From the NCBI RefSeq assembly GCF_026745355.1, contig NC_079205.1:48947735-49011734 (forward strand): DNA of 64,000 nucleotides, written 5' to 3'. A program made the position numbers and the translations under genes. The DNA is from Beta vulgaris subsp. vulgaris (Eukaryota; Streptophyta; Magnoliopsida; Caryophyllales; Amaranthaceae). Below are positions 24,601-34,608 of this stretch, piece by piece. A model generated the notes under the pieces. The model did not search any database. It was given only the letters and a program-made list of their open reading frames with translations, and was not told where the DNA came from. Position 1 is the first letter of the stretch; every line of letters begins with the position of its first letter.

Positions 24601-24873
24601 ATCAAAGATAAAAGGGAAAACATTAAAAAAAATCAGTAATAAATTAACAACAGTAATTTTTGATTTTATTTTGAGTGAAAGTTTACCTTCTAAATTGGAC
24701 ATTAATGAACTGAGATCACTTGGTGTGTGCTCAGGGACCACATCTGTATGAGTATAAATGCTGGTAAAATCTTGAATTACACAGATTCCATTTGTAGCAT
24801 CTGAGTATTTCATTACCTCAATTCCATTTTCAAAGGGAAATGAGATCTGTTCATTAACACTAGAAATCAACAT
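21661..24873 (-). CDS. Kinesin-14 family motor protein (KIN-14), 624 residues
   Basis: Ten exons join in frame: 24873-24687, 24558-24475, 24393-24232, 24016-23910, 23794-23610, 23293-23129, 23021-22803, 22695-22658, 22495-22368, 22260-21661. A short N-terminal region and a coiled neck ([16 protein letters not shown]) precede the motor, which begins at [11 protein letters not shown] (about residue 91); this N-side neck before the motor is the kinesin-14 arrangement. ATPase motifs: P-loop GQTGTGKT (170-177), switch [11 protein letters not shown] (287-296), switch II DLGGSE (323-328; Ala is usual at the third place), and [18 protein letters not shown]. The tail (426-624) starts with a coiled coil and ends Ser/Arg-rich and basic ([10 protein letters not shown]). 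It moves along microtubules using ATP, expected towards the minus end. It most resembles the KIN-14 group around Arabidopsis At1g55550, but the subgroup is not certain. A 92-bp MITE lies in intron 3. Confidence 0.9.
24112..24203. mobile_element. Short Stowaway-type MITE in a kinesin intron
   Basis: 92 bp with TA on both sides (24110-24111, 24204-24205). The inverted ends CTTCCTCCCGTTCTAAAATA and the reverse complement of ATTTCGAAACGGAGGAAG make nearly the whole element one hairpin. It is in the intron between kinesin exons 3 and 4. A relative is at 28403-28493. Confidence 0.88.
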
Positions 24874-26137
24874 TTCCTCAATTAAAACGCCACAAAAAAA
24901 CTCACAGAAAATCCTTCAAACTCCAAACTACAAATAAACAAAACAAATCTATACAACTTAATAAAGATGAAAACTTGGCATTATTGTCAAAATTCAATGT
25001 CAAATCTAAGAAAAAATTAGGAAAACCTCAGAAAAAACTGGTAAAAGTTTGTTGCCAACTGATATAAGCAGAAAAACACAGTTATTTTGTGAAGTGAAAC
25101 ATAAGCAAAATCTATGTTACTATACTGTATTGTACTAACAGAAGAAAACAGAACCAGAAATTTCAGATATCAGAGGGAGGAGAGAGAAAAAGATTGCAGA
25201 AGTACAGGGTGTAGAATCAATGCCGAAAGAACACTCATTCCCAGAATAAATTCAAAAGTAGAAAGGGTATTAGTTAGATGAAGTGAAAATTAAGCAACTC
25301 TAGTAATTTTTTTAGAAAACCCAGAAAAAATTAGTCTAATTTACAAGTTTGTGCAAAAACCCAGATTTTATTTTGGCAAATTTGAGAAGATAGAGAGTGA
25401 AAATAATCAAAATGTTCATCTGGGAATCAGTGTTTTTTTTTTCAATGATTTGATGATCACAGAAAACTCTAATTTATGATGCTAAAGTTGTGTACTTTTG
25501 GTACAGTTTATGGGTAACCAATCAGTAAGCACTGACATTGATGAAATATAAAATAATGAAAAAAAAAATTAATAAGGAAAAATTACAAAAAAATAAAATA
25601 GAGTTAAAATAGCTGAGATTAGATCCAAGGGATTAATTTTTTCTGGTTTGTAAAGCAGATTTTGAGACAGGAGCGTGGGTGGGTCTGAATTGAACAGAAG
25701 AGAAGAGGGTAAAAGTGGAATTAAGGTAAGGAAAAAGTTGAAACATCTTTTTCTTTAGTATAATCCACAACTAATCTTGTTGCTTTAATTAATCAGAGTT
25801 CTGATGCAAGTTTAGTACTATTCTTGTTGACTGCAAGTAATTGGGACTAACTATTTGTATCACATGGACCACTATCAAATCACTTGTTAAAGAAGTTAAT
25901 CTAGTTTAGGGTGTCGTTCAAATTGATTAACAAATAGTTTTACGCTTGATCAGACGTAAACATAAGATAAGTTCAATGTTGATTAGATGCAATTACAGCG
26001 AATAAGTTTAATTCATATATATTCAGGTGAAGAGAGTGCACGACTAATCCGAAATTTCAAACTCAAATCTTGGAATGCAATAACATTGGTGGAGAGAGTT
26101 ATTTCCCAAATTGGGTCTGACCTGACGTGTTTCAGGG
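24874..26137. other. Kinesin upstream region, no other gene seen
   Basis: AT-rich sequence that should contain the kinesin 5' UTR and promoter. No TATA box or UTR intron could be placed with confidence, and no coding exon of a neighbouring gene was recognised. Confidence 0.5.
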
Positions 26138-26521
26138 CGTGTTCGGTAATGGCATTTGAAGTAGCTCTTATGTTCGGACTAAATCAAATCACTAAGGCCC
26201 TTTTATGTTCAACTTATTTTAACTTAATTAAGATTTTATAAGATAAGATTGTTCAACTTATCTTTACTCAATTCAGAAATAAGATAAGATAAAATCGGAT
26301 CAGATAAGATAAGATAAGACAAAATAAGTTGAATCAAACAGATCCTAATAATAGTGAAAAGTAGTGTTATGTGAAGTAGTGTTTGACGTAGCTTTTGGTG
26401 TTTGAACTTGAATTGCAGACTAGTTACAAATATTTGCATTTGGGATAGAGGTAGCTTTTTGAAAATTAAATATAGTTTATTTTTGCTATTTTTTTAAAAC
26501 GATTAGCTAGATTTACCGAAC
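26138..26521. mobile_element. Decayed TIR element carrying a nested MITE
   Basis: The outer ends GTGTTCGGTAATGG and ATTTACCGAACAC are inverted. Without the nested insertion it would be about 230 bp. No clear target duplication, so it is tentative. Confidence 0.45.
26196..26345. mobile_element. Tourist-like MITE nested in the TIR element
   Basis: 150 bp flanked by TAA (26193-26195, 26346-26348), with TTCAACTTATTTT inverted near both ends. The middle carries AGATAAGATAAGATAAG simple repeats. Confidence 0.65.
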
Positions 26522-27023
26522 ACTAACTAACATGAAAACATTTTTCACAATCAAATTCTAGTAACTACTAACAGTTAGTACAAATATTGAAGCTATCAGC
26601 TACTTTGATCGAACAAATTCTATATTAGTTGAACTTTAAGAGATCCCTGGATAGTTTATGTAGAAAATAGACTATCATGCATCACATGGACCAGCACAAC
26701 GTGCAGCCTGTATGCTTTGTTACTTGGTTGGGCTTGATATTCTAACACCAAATCGGAGCTTGACTTTCTGCCCTTTATTGTGTGAAGTGGGTTTGGGCTG
26801 TACGTCCTAGACTTTTGTAACTTGTTATAGCATTATTGATGGCCTCAATCCAACTCAACAAATATTCCTCTAATCTTCTTCCTTAGAAAATCCAGAATGT
26901 TATCATTATTGAGTTTGAAATTCAAAGATACTATCATGTCTTCCATAAGTTACAACAATAATAAATTGTTATGTTATGTACATTTTTTCTCAATGGAAGC
27001 CGTCTAATACAAGGACCCATTTA

Positions 27024-27384
27024 GGCTCCGTTTGGTAGGGCGTAAAACATTTTCAGTGTAAAATGATTTTCATGGAAAACAATTTACAATGGAAAACACA
27101 ATTCCAAATTTAGTTTTCCGTTGTTTGGTTCGATGTAAGAAAAATGATGAAATGAAAGGCAAATGAAAGGGAAAGTAAGGAGGTAGTGAGAGAAGAGTAC
27201 AAGAGAGATAAGGAAAATAGTTTTCCCTTCATTTTGAAAGGAAAATGGTTTTCCATAATTGGGAGAGTAATTTTACCCCAAGGGAAAATGGTTTTACACT
27301 CTTTTGTCAACCAAACAATATAAAACTGAAAATAGAGGAAAACAGTTTTCCGGGAAAACGTTTTACGCCCTACCAAACGGAGCC
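27024..27384. mobile_element. Tourist-like MITE, 361 bp
   Basis: Perfect outer inverted repeats GGCTCCGTTTGGTAGGGCGT, flanked by TTA at 27021-27023 and 27385-27387. The interior is rich in GGAAAAT and TTTTCC stretches and folds further. The TTA site is typical of PIF/Harbinger MITEs. Confidence 0.9.
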
Positions 27385-27680
27385 TTATACAAATCATATT
27401 TGCATTGAAACTTGTACAATTGTACATCATTGGAACACAAGCTGTTATTTTTTAATGCAAATAATCAACTATTCTGAGCGAGATTTTATAGTGAAAATGA
27501 TAATAAAAAGTCATAATGATTTATATCATTACTATACAATATGATCATGACAATTGATTCGTATGATATCAATTATACCTTAGGGGTTAGGTACACGAAG
27601 CAACATGAGCTAAAGTCATATTGGACAACGTGGACTTTTTTATGTTACTTTCTTCGTTTCTCATTACTCATTACGTACTA

Positions 27681-28275
27681 CTCCCTCCGTCCCAAAATAT
27701 AATTCCCATTTTTATTTTGAGTGTCCCAAAATATAGTTCCCATTTTCATATTTAGTTCCACAATTTTCCGCAATTTGTCTAGAAAAATCGTGTCCCATCA
27801 TTTATTTGCTTCTTGAATTTTGTTTTTTCCTTTATTTATTCAACCAAAATGTTACAATTAATGCTCTTTCACCAATTATTCTCCGCTCTCTCTCCTAAAA
27901 TCATCTTTTCCCATACAACTTTTATTTAAATAAACAAAAAATCTTTATTATCCCTCTTATATTCTACTCCCTCCGTTTCAAAATATAAGTCGTTTAAGGT
28001 TTTTGCACATAAATTAAGAATTTAGTTAATTTTAGTTAGATTTGCATGGGTAATAAGAATTGACATTAAATATTGTATTGATAATACAAAATAACCTATA
28101 AGCTTATCTTGATAACATAAAGTTGCATTTAATCTTACATTGGTATTGTAGAATGCCTTATATTTTGAAACAAATTCTTTAAGCTAAAATGCCTTATAAT
28201 TTGAAACAGAGGGAGTACTTGCATAAATTACCGTGAAAAAAGGAAAATGGGAACTATATTTTGGGACGGAGGGAG
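27681..28275. mobile_element. Stowaway-type MITE interrupted by a second MITE
   Basis: The same family as 14515-14855, with TA flanks at 27679-27680 and 28276-28277 and ends CTCCCTCCGTCCCAAAATAT / GACGGAGGGAG. Comparison with the uninterrupted copy shows exactly where the inner element entered. Confidence 0.92.
27967..28215. mobile_element. Inner Stowaway-type MITE
   Basis: 249 bp with ends CTCCCTCCGTTTCAAAATAT and TTGAAACAGAGGGAG, flanked by TA (27965-27966, 28216-28217). The copy at 14515 reads straight through this site, confirming a later insertion. Confidence 0.92.
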
Positions 28276-28402
28276 TATTAAAAATTATAAAACATTGGTA
28301 TGTAAAATACAGACGTCTATTATTAGGCCTTATCTATTTTCCGCCGTCTTTGAAATATACATTTGGCCAATAATATTTGTAGTTATATATTATTAAAATT
28401 TA

Positions 28403-28493
28403 CTTTTTCCGTTCGATAATAAGTGAAATATTTCTCTAAAAAAGCTCTCACATAAAAGAGAGAAGTGTTTCACTTAATATGGAACGAAGGAAA
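28403..28493. mobile_element. Short Stowaway-type MITE
   Basis: About 91 bp with inverted ends CTTTTTCCGTTCGATAATAA and its complement around GGAACGAAGG, and TA at the left. It is a diverged relative of the element in the kinesin intron. Confidence 0.65.
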
Positions 28494-28664
28494 TATAAAA
28501 CAAATAATATTTGAAAAATTGACGTTATATGAAGTGAACAAAATCCCACATGATAATGAGTTTTTTTTCCTTATATATCAATGTGAATATATGGTTAAAG
28601 TTTTAAAAGTTTGATCCCAAAAGACTAATAGAGCAAATACTAAGAGATGATGGAAGTACATTTA

Positions 28665-29565
28665 TTTTATTTTTATTTTTTTTGACAAAGGGGGAAAAAC
28701 CAGAAATTAAAAACTAGTAGTGGTGAATTGCGAACAAGTTCTAGCACACTGTTGAGCAATATCATGCGCTCCTTGAACTTGTTGGCAATTCACCTTTAAG
28801 AGAAAACACCATGAAAAGGATAAAGCGTCTTGCTTGATCTTGTTAATAGTCCAGAAAAAGCGATGTCTGCACCGCTAAAGAGGATTGTAGCGCAGAAATA
28901 AGGTTTGAGCAGTTAGTAAGAATTAAGAAAGGTAATGTGCTGCAAGCCTTGCCTGTGGACCCACTGTAAAGCTTGAAGAAACGTTTGGCTTTCTGCATGG
29001 AGTGCTGAACTAGCTAAACCATATGTACCACCTCCCTTTGTAATAAACTGCAAGGAAGAAGAGGGAAAGTGAATATTCCAAGCACCGCCCATCACCTTTG
29101 TTTCTTTCTTCCATGCTACATCAAAGATGATTACATATTGTGGGCTGCTAGACTGAGCTGTCCCTAGATGAACCCCAAGAAAGCTTGGCGGAGCATGCAG
29201 ATCTTGTTCCGGTGGATGAAGAAATCTGAGATTGTTAAAACACGATAAAGATGCAAGTTGGGAGTCTACTTGAGTAATATCCTGAAGTTGTCCTAAAACG
29301 CAGGCCACATCAGGCTCTATACTCCGAAAAAGGCGCTCATTGCGATGCAGCCATAAACTCCAAAGGGTCCAAATAAACCTTTTAAGGTTTGAACCCTGCG
29401 TATCATCCTTGCTATTAAAAAGCAGGATATGTGTAGCAATCCAATCATAGCAATGAATTGGGCTACCATGTTAAATTTGAAAAGAAAGAGTGAGCTGTTG
29501 CCAAGTCCGTTGAGTTACAGGACACACTTGAAAAAGGTGCTGTAGAGTTTCAGTTTCTTGAAAAA
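28665..29565 (-). mobile_element. 5'-truncated L1-type LINE (RNase H end only)
   Basis: Flanked by a 13-bp direct repeat GGAAGTACATTTA (28652-28664, 29566-29578), with a T-rich end at the left, so the element runs on the minus strand. The minus strand encodes the tail of a plant LINE ORF2: a zf-RVT-like piece, FIWTLWSLWLHRNERLF, then an RNase H-like stretch (IIFDVAWKKETKVMGGAW, SSALHAESQTFLQAL). Stop codons break the frame near 29473 and 28913. RNase H catalytic Asp and Glu are visible, but the domain is incomplete. Confidence 0.85.
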
Positions 29566-29653
29566 GGAAGTACATTTATAGGGAAGCACTAACTATACTC
29601 TTGGTGCACCAAATGACATATCATTAAAATTTGCAATACAGCACATGTCTAAC

Positions 29654-29750
29654 TAATAAAATTGGTGCCATCATGTACACCTATAATTTGTGGCAATAAG
29701 TCGTTTGACTCAACCGACTAATAAAATTGGTGCTACCATGTACACTTATT
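29654..29750. repeat. Direct repeat pair, ~65-bp spacing
   Basis: CTAATAAAATTGGTG plus following bases occurs at about 29654 and 29719, with a similar CATGTACACYTAT end. The origin is unclear; it could be a decayed short tandem duplication. Confidence 0.6.
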
Positions 29751-30185
29751 CTAGTTCGATGCAGATTGATATTATGAAGGTCAATCTAATATTAATTATT
29801 TTTATTACGATTTTTTTTTATCAGAGAACACCTTTTATATTATTTCTTTTTTGAAAATATATAGCACCATTTTTTTACTAGCTTTTGTAAAATAACACTT
29901 TTGGGGGGTGTTTTCTTTTAACCTAATTTCGGCCAAAATATCAAACTTTTAGCGTTTAACCTTTGCTTTTTTCAAACGTACTCTTTTTTTTTGTGCACTA
30001 CTATTTACTGCCCGTATTTACTAAAAATTCCTTGTACATATACCTCACTCTCAATCTCACTCTCCCTCTCACGTCACTCCAACCTCCACACCAACCACCA
30101 CCGCAACCACAATCATCACCACCACCACCACCGCAACACCGGACCCACCGTCACCACAAACACCGGACCACATGACCACCGCAAC

Positions 30186-30737
30186 TAGGGGTGAAAATTA
30201 TTCGGATAAATCCCAAAATTCAATCCAATCCAATCCAATCCGAATTAGTAATTCGGATCGGATTCGAACTGTATTCGGATTGAAATTTTTTGAAAAATCG
30301 AATTTCCGGATCGGATTGGATTGAGGGTAATTGGATCCAAAAATTCAATATAACTGAATAGTAATATGCCTTGTATTTTGTATTTGGATTGGTCTCAAGT
30401 GCTTAACTAACTTTTTTTATCAAAAAAACCTACTCCATAGCCCAATATACATAGCACTTTGACCCTTCCCCTAAAACACTAACTGCACTTAATTCCTCAT
30501 TTTCTAAATATACTAGGCTGCTGTTGTGCTTAATTTATTTTATCGAAAAACTAGAATTTTTAAAAAAATCGAATTTTCGGATCGAATCCAATCTAGAGTA
30601 TAAAAATTTGGATTGGATTGGATCGGATTCAAACCCTAATTGGTTTGGATTTGGATTGAAAAATTGAAATCCAAATTTTATTCGGATCGGATTGGATTAG
30701 GCCCTAATCCAAACCGCACACCGAACTTTCACCCCTA
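30186..30737. mobile_element. hAT-like MITE, 552 bp
   Basis: Ends TAGGGGTGAAA and TTTCACCCCTA. The flanks ACCGCAAC (30178-30185) and ACCGCAAT (30738-30745) match at 7 of 8 positions, the hAT target size. The inside is packed with GGATTGGATT-like repeats in both orientations. It lies in CCACCAC-rich low-complexity DNA (30080-30185). Confidence 0.85.
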
Positions 30738-30745
30738 ACCGCAAT

Positions 30746-31560
30746 ACCAGCACCGCTCCACTACAAACACCACCGCAACCACAAACACCGGACCCCACCA
30801 CTGCTAAAGTGAAGGAAAGTGACTACCATTACCACGACCGGCGGGACACTCACCGCGAGGAGCATGGGTCCAAGCAAGAAGGTGAAAGAAGCCGGAGAAT
30901 CATCAACCCATGTTAGTATTTTCGCCGTAAAAACCCACCACCGCCAACTTGCCATTTCGTTTCCTTGTTCATCGAGAAAACGAAATCGAGGAAACGAACT
31001 TCTTTTTTGTTTTCTCCTCAACGAAGATTTGTTTCGTTTCCTCGGTGGAGGAAACCAAAAAAATTCGTTTCCATGATTTTTTTTTTTATTTCGAATGTTT
31101 TGTTGCGGTTTTTTTTTATAATAATGTGTTGTAATAATAATATCAGAAAAATTAGTTCCAATAGTACGCAAACATATTCATTTTGAACTTATAATTACAC
31201 AACCTAATAACAAATGTTCATTAACAACATTAATAGATTTTCACAACAACTATGCTAATTAGATGACTACTATTAACTATCAAAATATTTTAGATAAATA
31301 ATCTACGAACTAATAGATACGGTAACAATCTGTTTTTTCGTTTTCTCGGTGGAGGAAATCGGAGGAAACGAAACAGATCTCCGTTTCCTCCATGGAGGAA
31401 ACGAAACATATCTTCATTTCCTCCATGGGGGAAACATAATTTTGTTTCGTTTCCTCCACCACAGAAACGAAGACCTGTTCCATTTCCTCAGTGGAGGAAA
31501 CATAAAAAAAAGTTATTGTGCGTTGGTGGCAGATTTTTTTTTTTGAAACTTACCACATTC
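30746..31560. repeat. Low-complexity DNA with GTTTCCTCC/GGAGGAAAC palindromes
   Basis: GTTTCCTC and GAGGAAAC alternate as short imperfect palindromes at about 31003-31060 and 31336-31502, for example CGTTTCCTCCATGGAGGAAACG. Open frames on both strands are by-products of this. No protein family was recognised and no target duplication was found. Confidence 0.5.
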
Positions 31561-32438
31561 TGTTTCGATAATGCTGGCGGTGTTGACAGTTCTTCGCTGG
31601 ACATTGTGTTGCTCCTGTTAGAAACTGACAATCGCAATGGCAAAGAAACACTGATTTCAAGGCTGTGCCGTGGTAGGAGACCACTAACTTGAAAGCAATT
31701 ACGGCCCGACAACGGTGGTAATCGATCTGGCTGGAAAGCTTCCCAACAGCCTAAATTGTCACCACTAACAGTATGGACTTTGGATATTAGCACGTACCCA
31801 GAAAAAGGAAGAGAAGAGAAGATAGATAAAATAATGTTTTTGTATGTATTGAACTGATCATAAGATACTGATTTTATAGGGATTGTCATTAAAACTGTAA
31901 CGGTCAAAACGTTACATTCTTCAACAGTCACACATGCGCCCAACCTGGGTCCAAAAAGTTAGTTAAGTTAAGTTTATTCCCCAAAGCCCATGGCCCATGA
32001 CCCATGGCCCTGGTCCGGTCCGGGCGGGTGCGCGTGCGCATGTGATAGCAAGCCCAAACCCAAGCATGACATCCAACCACAAAAGCATCTCAAGTACCAA
32101 CTCATTAAGATTAAGGAAGAAGGGAATATATAAAGCAAGTGAGTATCCTCTCCCACAAGCAATGTGAGACATTTATTGAAAAGAAGAAAAGGCTTTTCAA
32201 GCCAAGCCTTGATTCCAACAATCCCCCACAAATGCTCTGAAAAGTAAAAGAAATTCCTGGGTAAGGAAAGGAAAGTACTTAAGTATCATTATTTTTCGAT
32301 TTGGATTGATGCATACTTATATACTTCTTTTTTTTTTAATAAGTTTAATATAGAGAAAATGGGGGAATACCAAGAAATGTGGAGAGAAAAAGTTGGGACC
32401 ACAATAAAATAGAGTAATTCATGTGATGAAACAAAAAA
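31561..32438. other. Unassigned sequence, possible solo LTR end near 32220
   Basis: No gene recognised. On the minus strand, sequence starting at 32220 (TGTTGGAATCAAGGCTTGGC) and containing a TCCCACATTGC-like phrase resembles the start of many plant copia LTRs. A matching end and a 5-bp duplication were not found, so it is only noted. A 151-codon minus-strand frame (31943-31488) has no recognisable domain. Confidence 0.3.
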
Positions 32439-32447
32439 GTTGTGGTT

Positions 32448-33313
32448 TGCTAATTTAACTAGCTTCTATCAAGGTGGGTTACACGAGTGGTTGCAACATA
32501 ATCTGGAATTTGAGAGCATCGAGACTTGGCCGACGATTTTTGCTATCACCACCTGGTGGTTGTGGCGCTGGCGGAACATGCTCATATTTGACCGACGCAA
32601 TGAGCTTCCTTTGGATCCTGTAGCATTTTTGAAAGTACGCTTTGACGAAACCTGGAAAGCACTCCAAGATGAGCTGGGGTCTGAGAACAAGACACATACA
32701 AGACGCAAGGAAGACTTCATCACCTGGAATAGTCCACATTTGGGCTAGCATGTCCTTAACACAGATGGCGCAGCTCGTGGCTCCCCTGGTGCTGCTGGAG
32801 GGGGGGCTATCATACGAAATAATTGTGGAACGTTTCTCTCTGCCATAGCATTGAATTTTGGGAGCTGCCATGCATTTCGTGCTGAGGTATTAGCACTCCT
32901 TCGTGGGCTTGAGCTAGCTAGAAATCTTAACATTAGCAACCTCATTGTCCAGCTTGATAGTCAAACATGTGTGCAAGCAATCCATGCTGGAAGCAGTAAC
33001 ATTGGTGGTGCACTCACCTCATAAATAAATGTGTTGAGTTACTTAGGAAGGATGATTGGAGGGTGAAGGTGATTCACATCTATAGGGAAGGTAACCGAGC
33101 TGCTGATTGGTTGGCCAACCGAGGAGTGGAACAACTTCAAGCTGTTTGCTTGTTCGAATAAGCACCCCTTGATCTCCATAGAATTGTAGTAGAGGATGCT
33201 CGTGGGCTTGCTCTCCCACGTATGATTCCTTGTTAGTTTGTGTTTTGTTGTTTTCTTTTCTATTTTCTTTATTTGGCTCTGCCTCATTAGCATCAAAAAA
33301 AAAAAAAAAAAAA
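32448..33313 (+). mobile_element. 5'-truncated L1-type LINE (RNase H end only)
   Basis: Flanked by a direct repeat AAGTTGTGGTT (about 32437-32447 and 33314-33324), with a poly-A tail at 33294-33313. It encodes the end of ORF2: WPTIFAITTWWLWRWRN, then after a stop near 32748 an RNase H domain with NTDGAARGSPG, FRAEVLALLRGLEL and VQLDSQTCVQAI (catalytic Asp, Glu, Asp present). It closes with HIYREGNRAADWLANRG. Two or more stops and shifts (for example near 33021) break it. Confidence 0.88.
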
Positions 33314-33810
33314 AAGTTGTGGTTCCATCTTGCTTTTTGGTAACATATTTGTAATAATATTGAGCTCTTTATACTTTTTAACCTTGATTGCACTTATTGT
33401 GACTATTGCAATTTGCAAATAAGAAAAAAGTATTACACTTATAAAAAAATGAAGGTAGTGTTTAATGTTTCTTATTTCTGATCACTATAAAATCATACTA
33501 TCTGAATTATATGAAAAAAAATTTCCTCGATTCGATACATAAACCGAGTTCTTTCAAGAAAAAAAATGTCCAAAATCCACCATTGTGGTGGATTATTACT
33601 CTATTGGTTTATTTGAAAACACAGGGTCAGGTTTAATATTTAAATTTAATCATGAGTAGCGTAACATTTTATCTACCACTTAAATGGTTTAATTTATGCT
33701 TTATAGTGGGGGGAAAAGCATATTGGCTTTCTGTTCTGATGATGGGTTAGTTATGCACACTTTCCTCCAAGCATATGTTATATGGAATAAAGCTTAGCAA
33801 AAAAAAATAT

Positions 33811-33981
33811 TCATTCTATCTCATAATATAGTGCTTGTTTCTTTTTTACACAGTCTTCAAGATATAACTTTAACCACATGAATATGTTTTTTTATATATA
33901 CAAATGAGAATATTCGGTCAAAGATTTTAAAGTTTGACCCACGAAAAATAAAGTAGGCACTATATTATGAGACGGAGGGAG
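33811..33981. mobile_element. Stowaway-like MITE
   Basis: About 171 bp. The right end GCACTATATTATGAGACGGA faces TCTCATAATATAGTGC at the left, and TA follows on the right. The same family is the MITE split by the MULE nest (36675-36765 and 43359-43459). Confidence 0.8.
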
Positions 33982-34039
33982 TAGTTAAAAGGGGTACCGG
34001 GTATATGAAAGCAACAACACCAACGAAATATTTGTTTTA

Positions 34040-34429
34040 CTCCCTCCGTTTTATAATATAGTGCTTGCATTTTTTTTGGGTGTTCCAAAATATTGTGCCT
34101 ATTTTTTTTTTTACCAATTTGTTTAATTTGGACTAAAATTATCCTTTATTTCTACATAAAACTTTCGAAAATACTCCTATTTTAAAATACCCCTACCTTT
34201 ATTTTAAGATATATGCCCGTATTTATTGTTTTACACCATTTCAAGGAACATTATTGCTCTCTCCTTTTATATTAAAAGAAAAAGAATAAAAAAACTAGTT
34301 TCAAGACAAAAAATATCCAATAAACATTTACTTAAATATATATTTTTGTGAAATCCTAAAACTCTTTTCTTTTTCCTTAATTCTTGTAAAAAAAAGGAAA
34401 GTGAGTACTATATAATGAGACGAAAGGAG
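34040..34429. mobile_element. Stowaway-like MITE, 390 bp
   Basis: Ends CTCCCTCCGTTTTATAATAT and ATAATGAGACGAAAGGAG are inverted, and TA is present on both sides (34038-34039, 34430-34431). A longer relative of 33811-33981. Confidence 0.8.
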
Positions 34430-34608
34430 TATAATTTAAACCTATAGTCTTAATACTACATACAATTTGGCGTCACATTCAGCTAACCTCCTCTTTCAAT
34501 TTTTGAGGAGAGGTAAAACATATGCATATACACTTGTTCACAAGAGTATTATAGCTTGCTTATATAATTGAAATTTGATCAATTCTCATTACAGTAGGAG
34601 GAATCTTG

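Larger units (their letters stand above)
33325..34608. other. Intergenic, two MITEs, no gene seen
   Basis: AT-rich sequence between the LINE fragment and the glyoxal-oxidase-like gene. It holds MITEs at 33811-33981 and 34040-34429. The last ~150 bp are probably the 3' UTR of the minus-strand oxidase. Confidence 0.6.

Noticed and set aside
30761..31171. 136-codon minus-strand frame with basic, Arg-rich content
   Set aside because: It is made of GGAGGAAAC palindrome repeats. Opposite-strand frames of similar length exist.
31488..31943. 151-codon minus-strand frame
   Set aside because: No recognisable domain, and part of it runs through repeat-rich DNA. No splice partners found.
31590..32220. 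Solo copia LTR on the minus strand
   Set aside because: The start resembles copia LTRs, but no matching end or 5-bp target duplication could be found.
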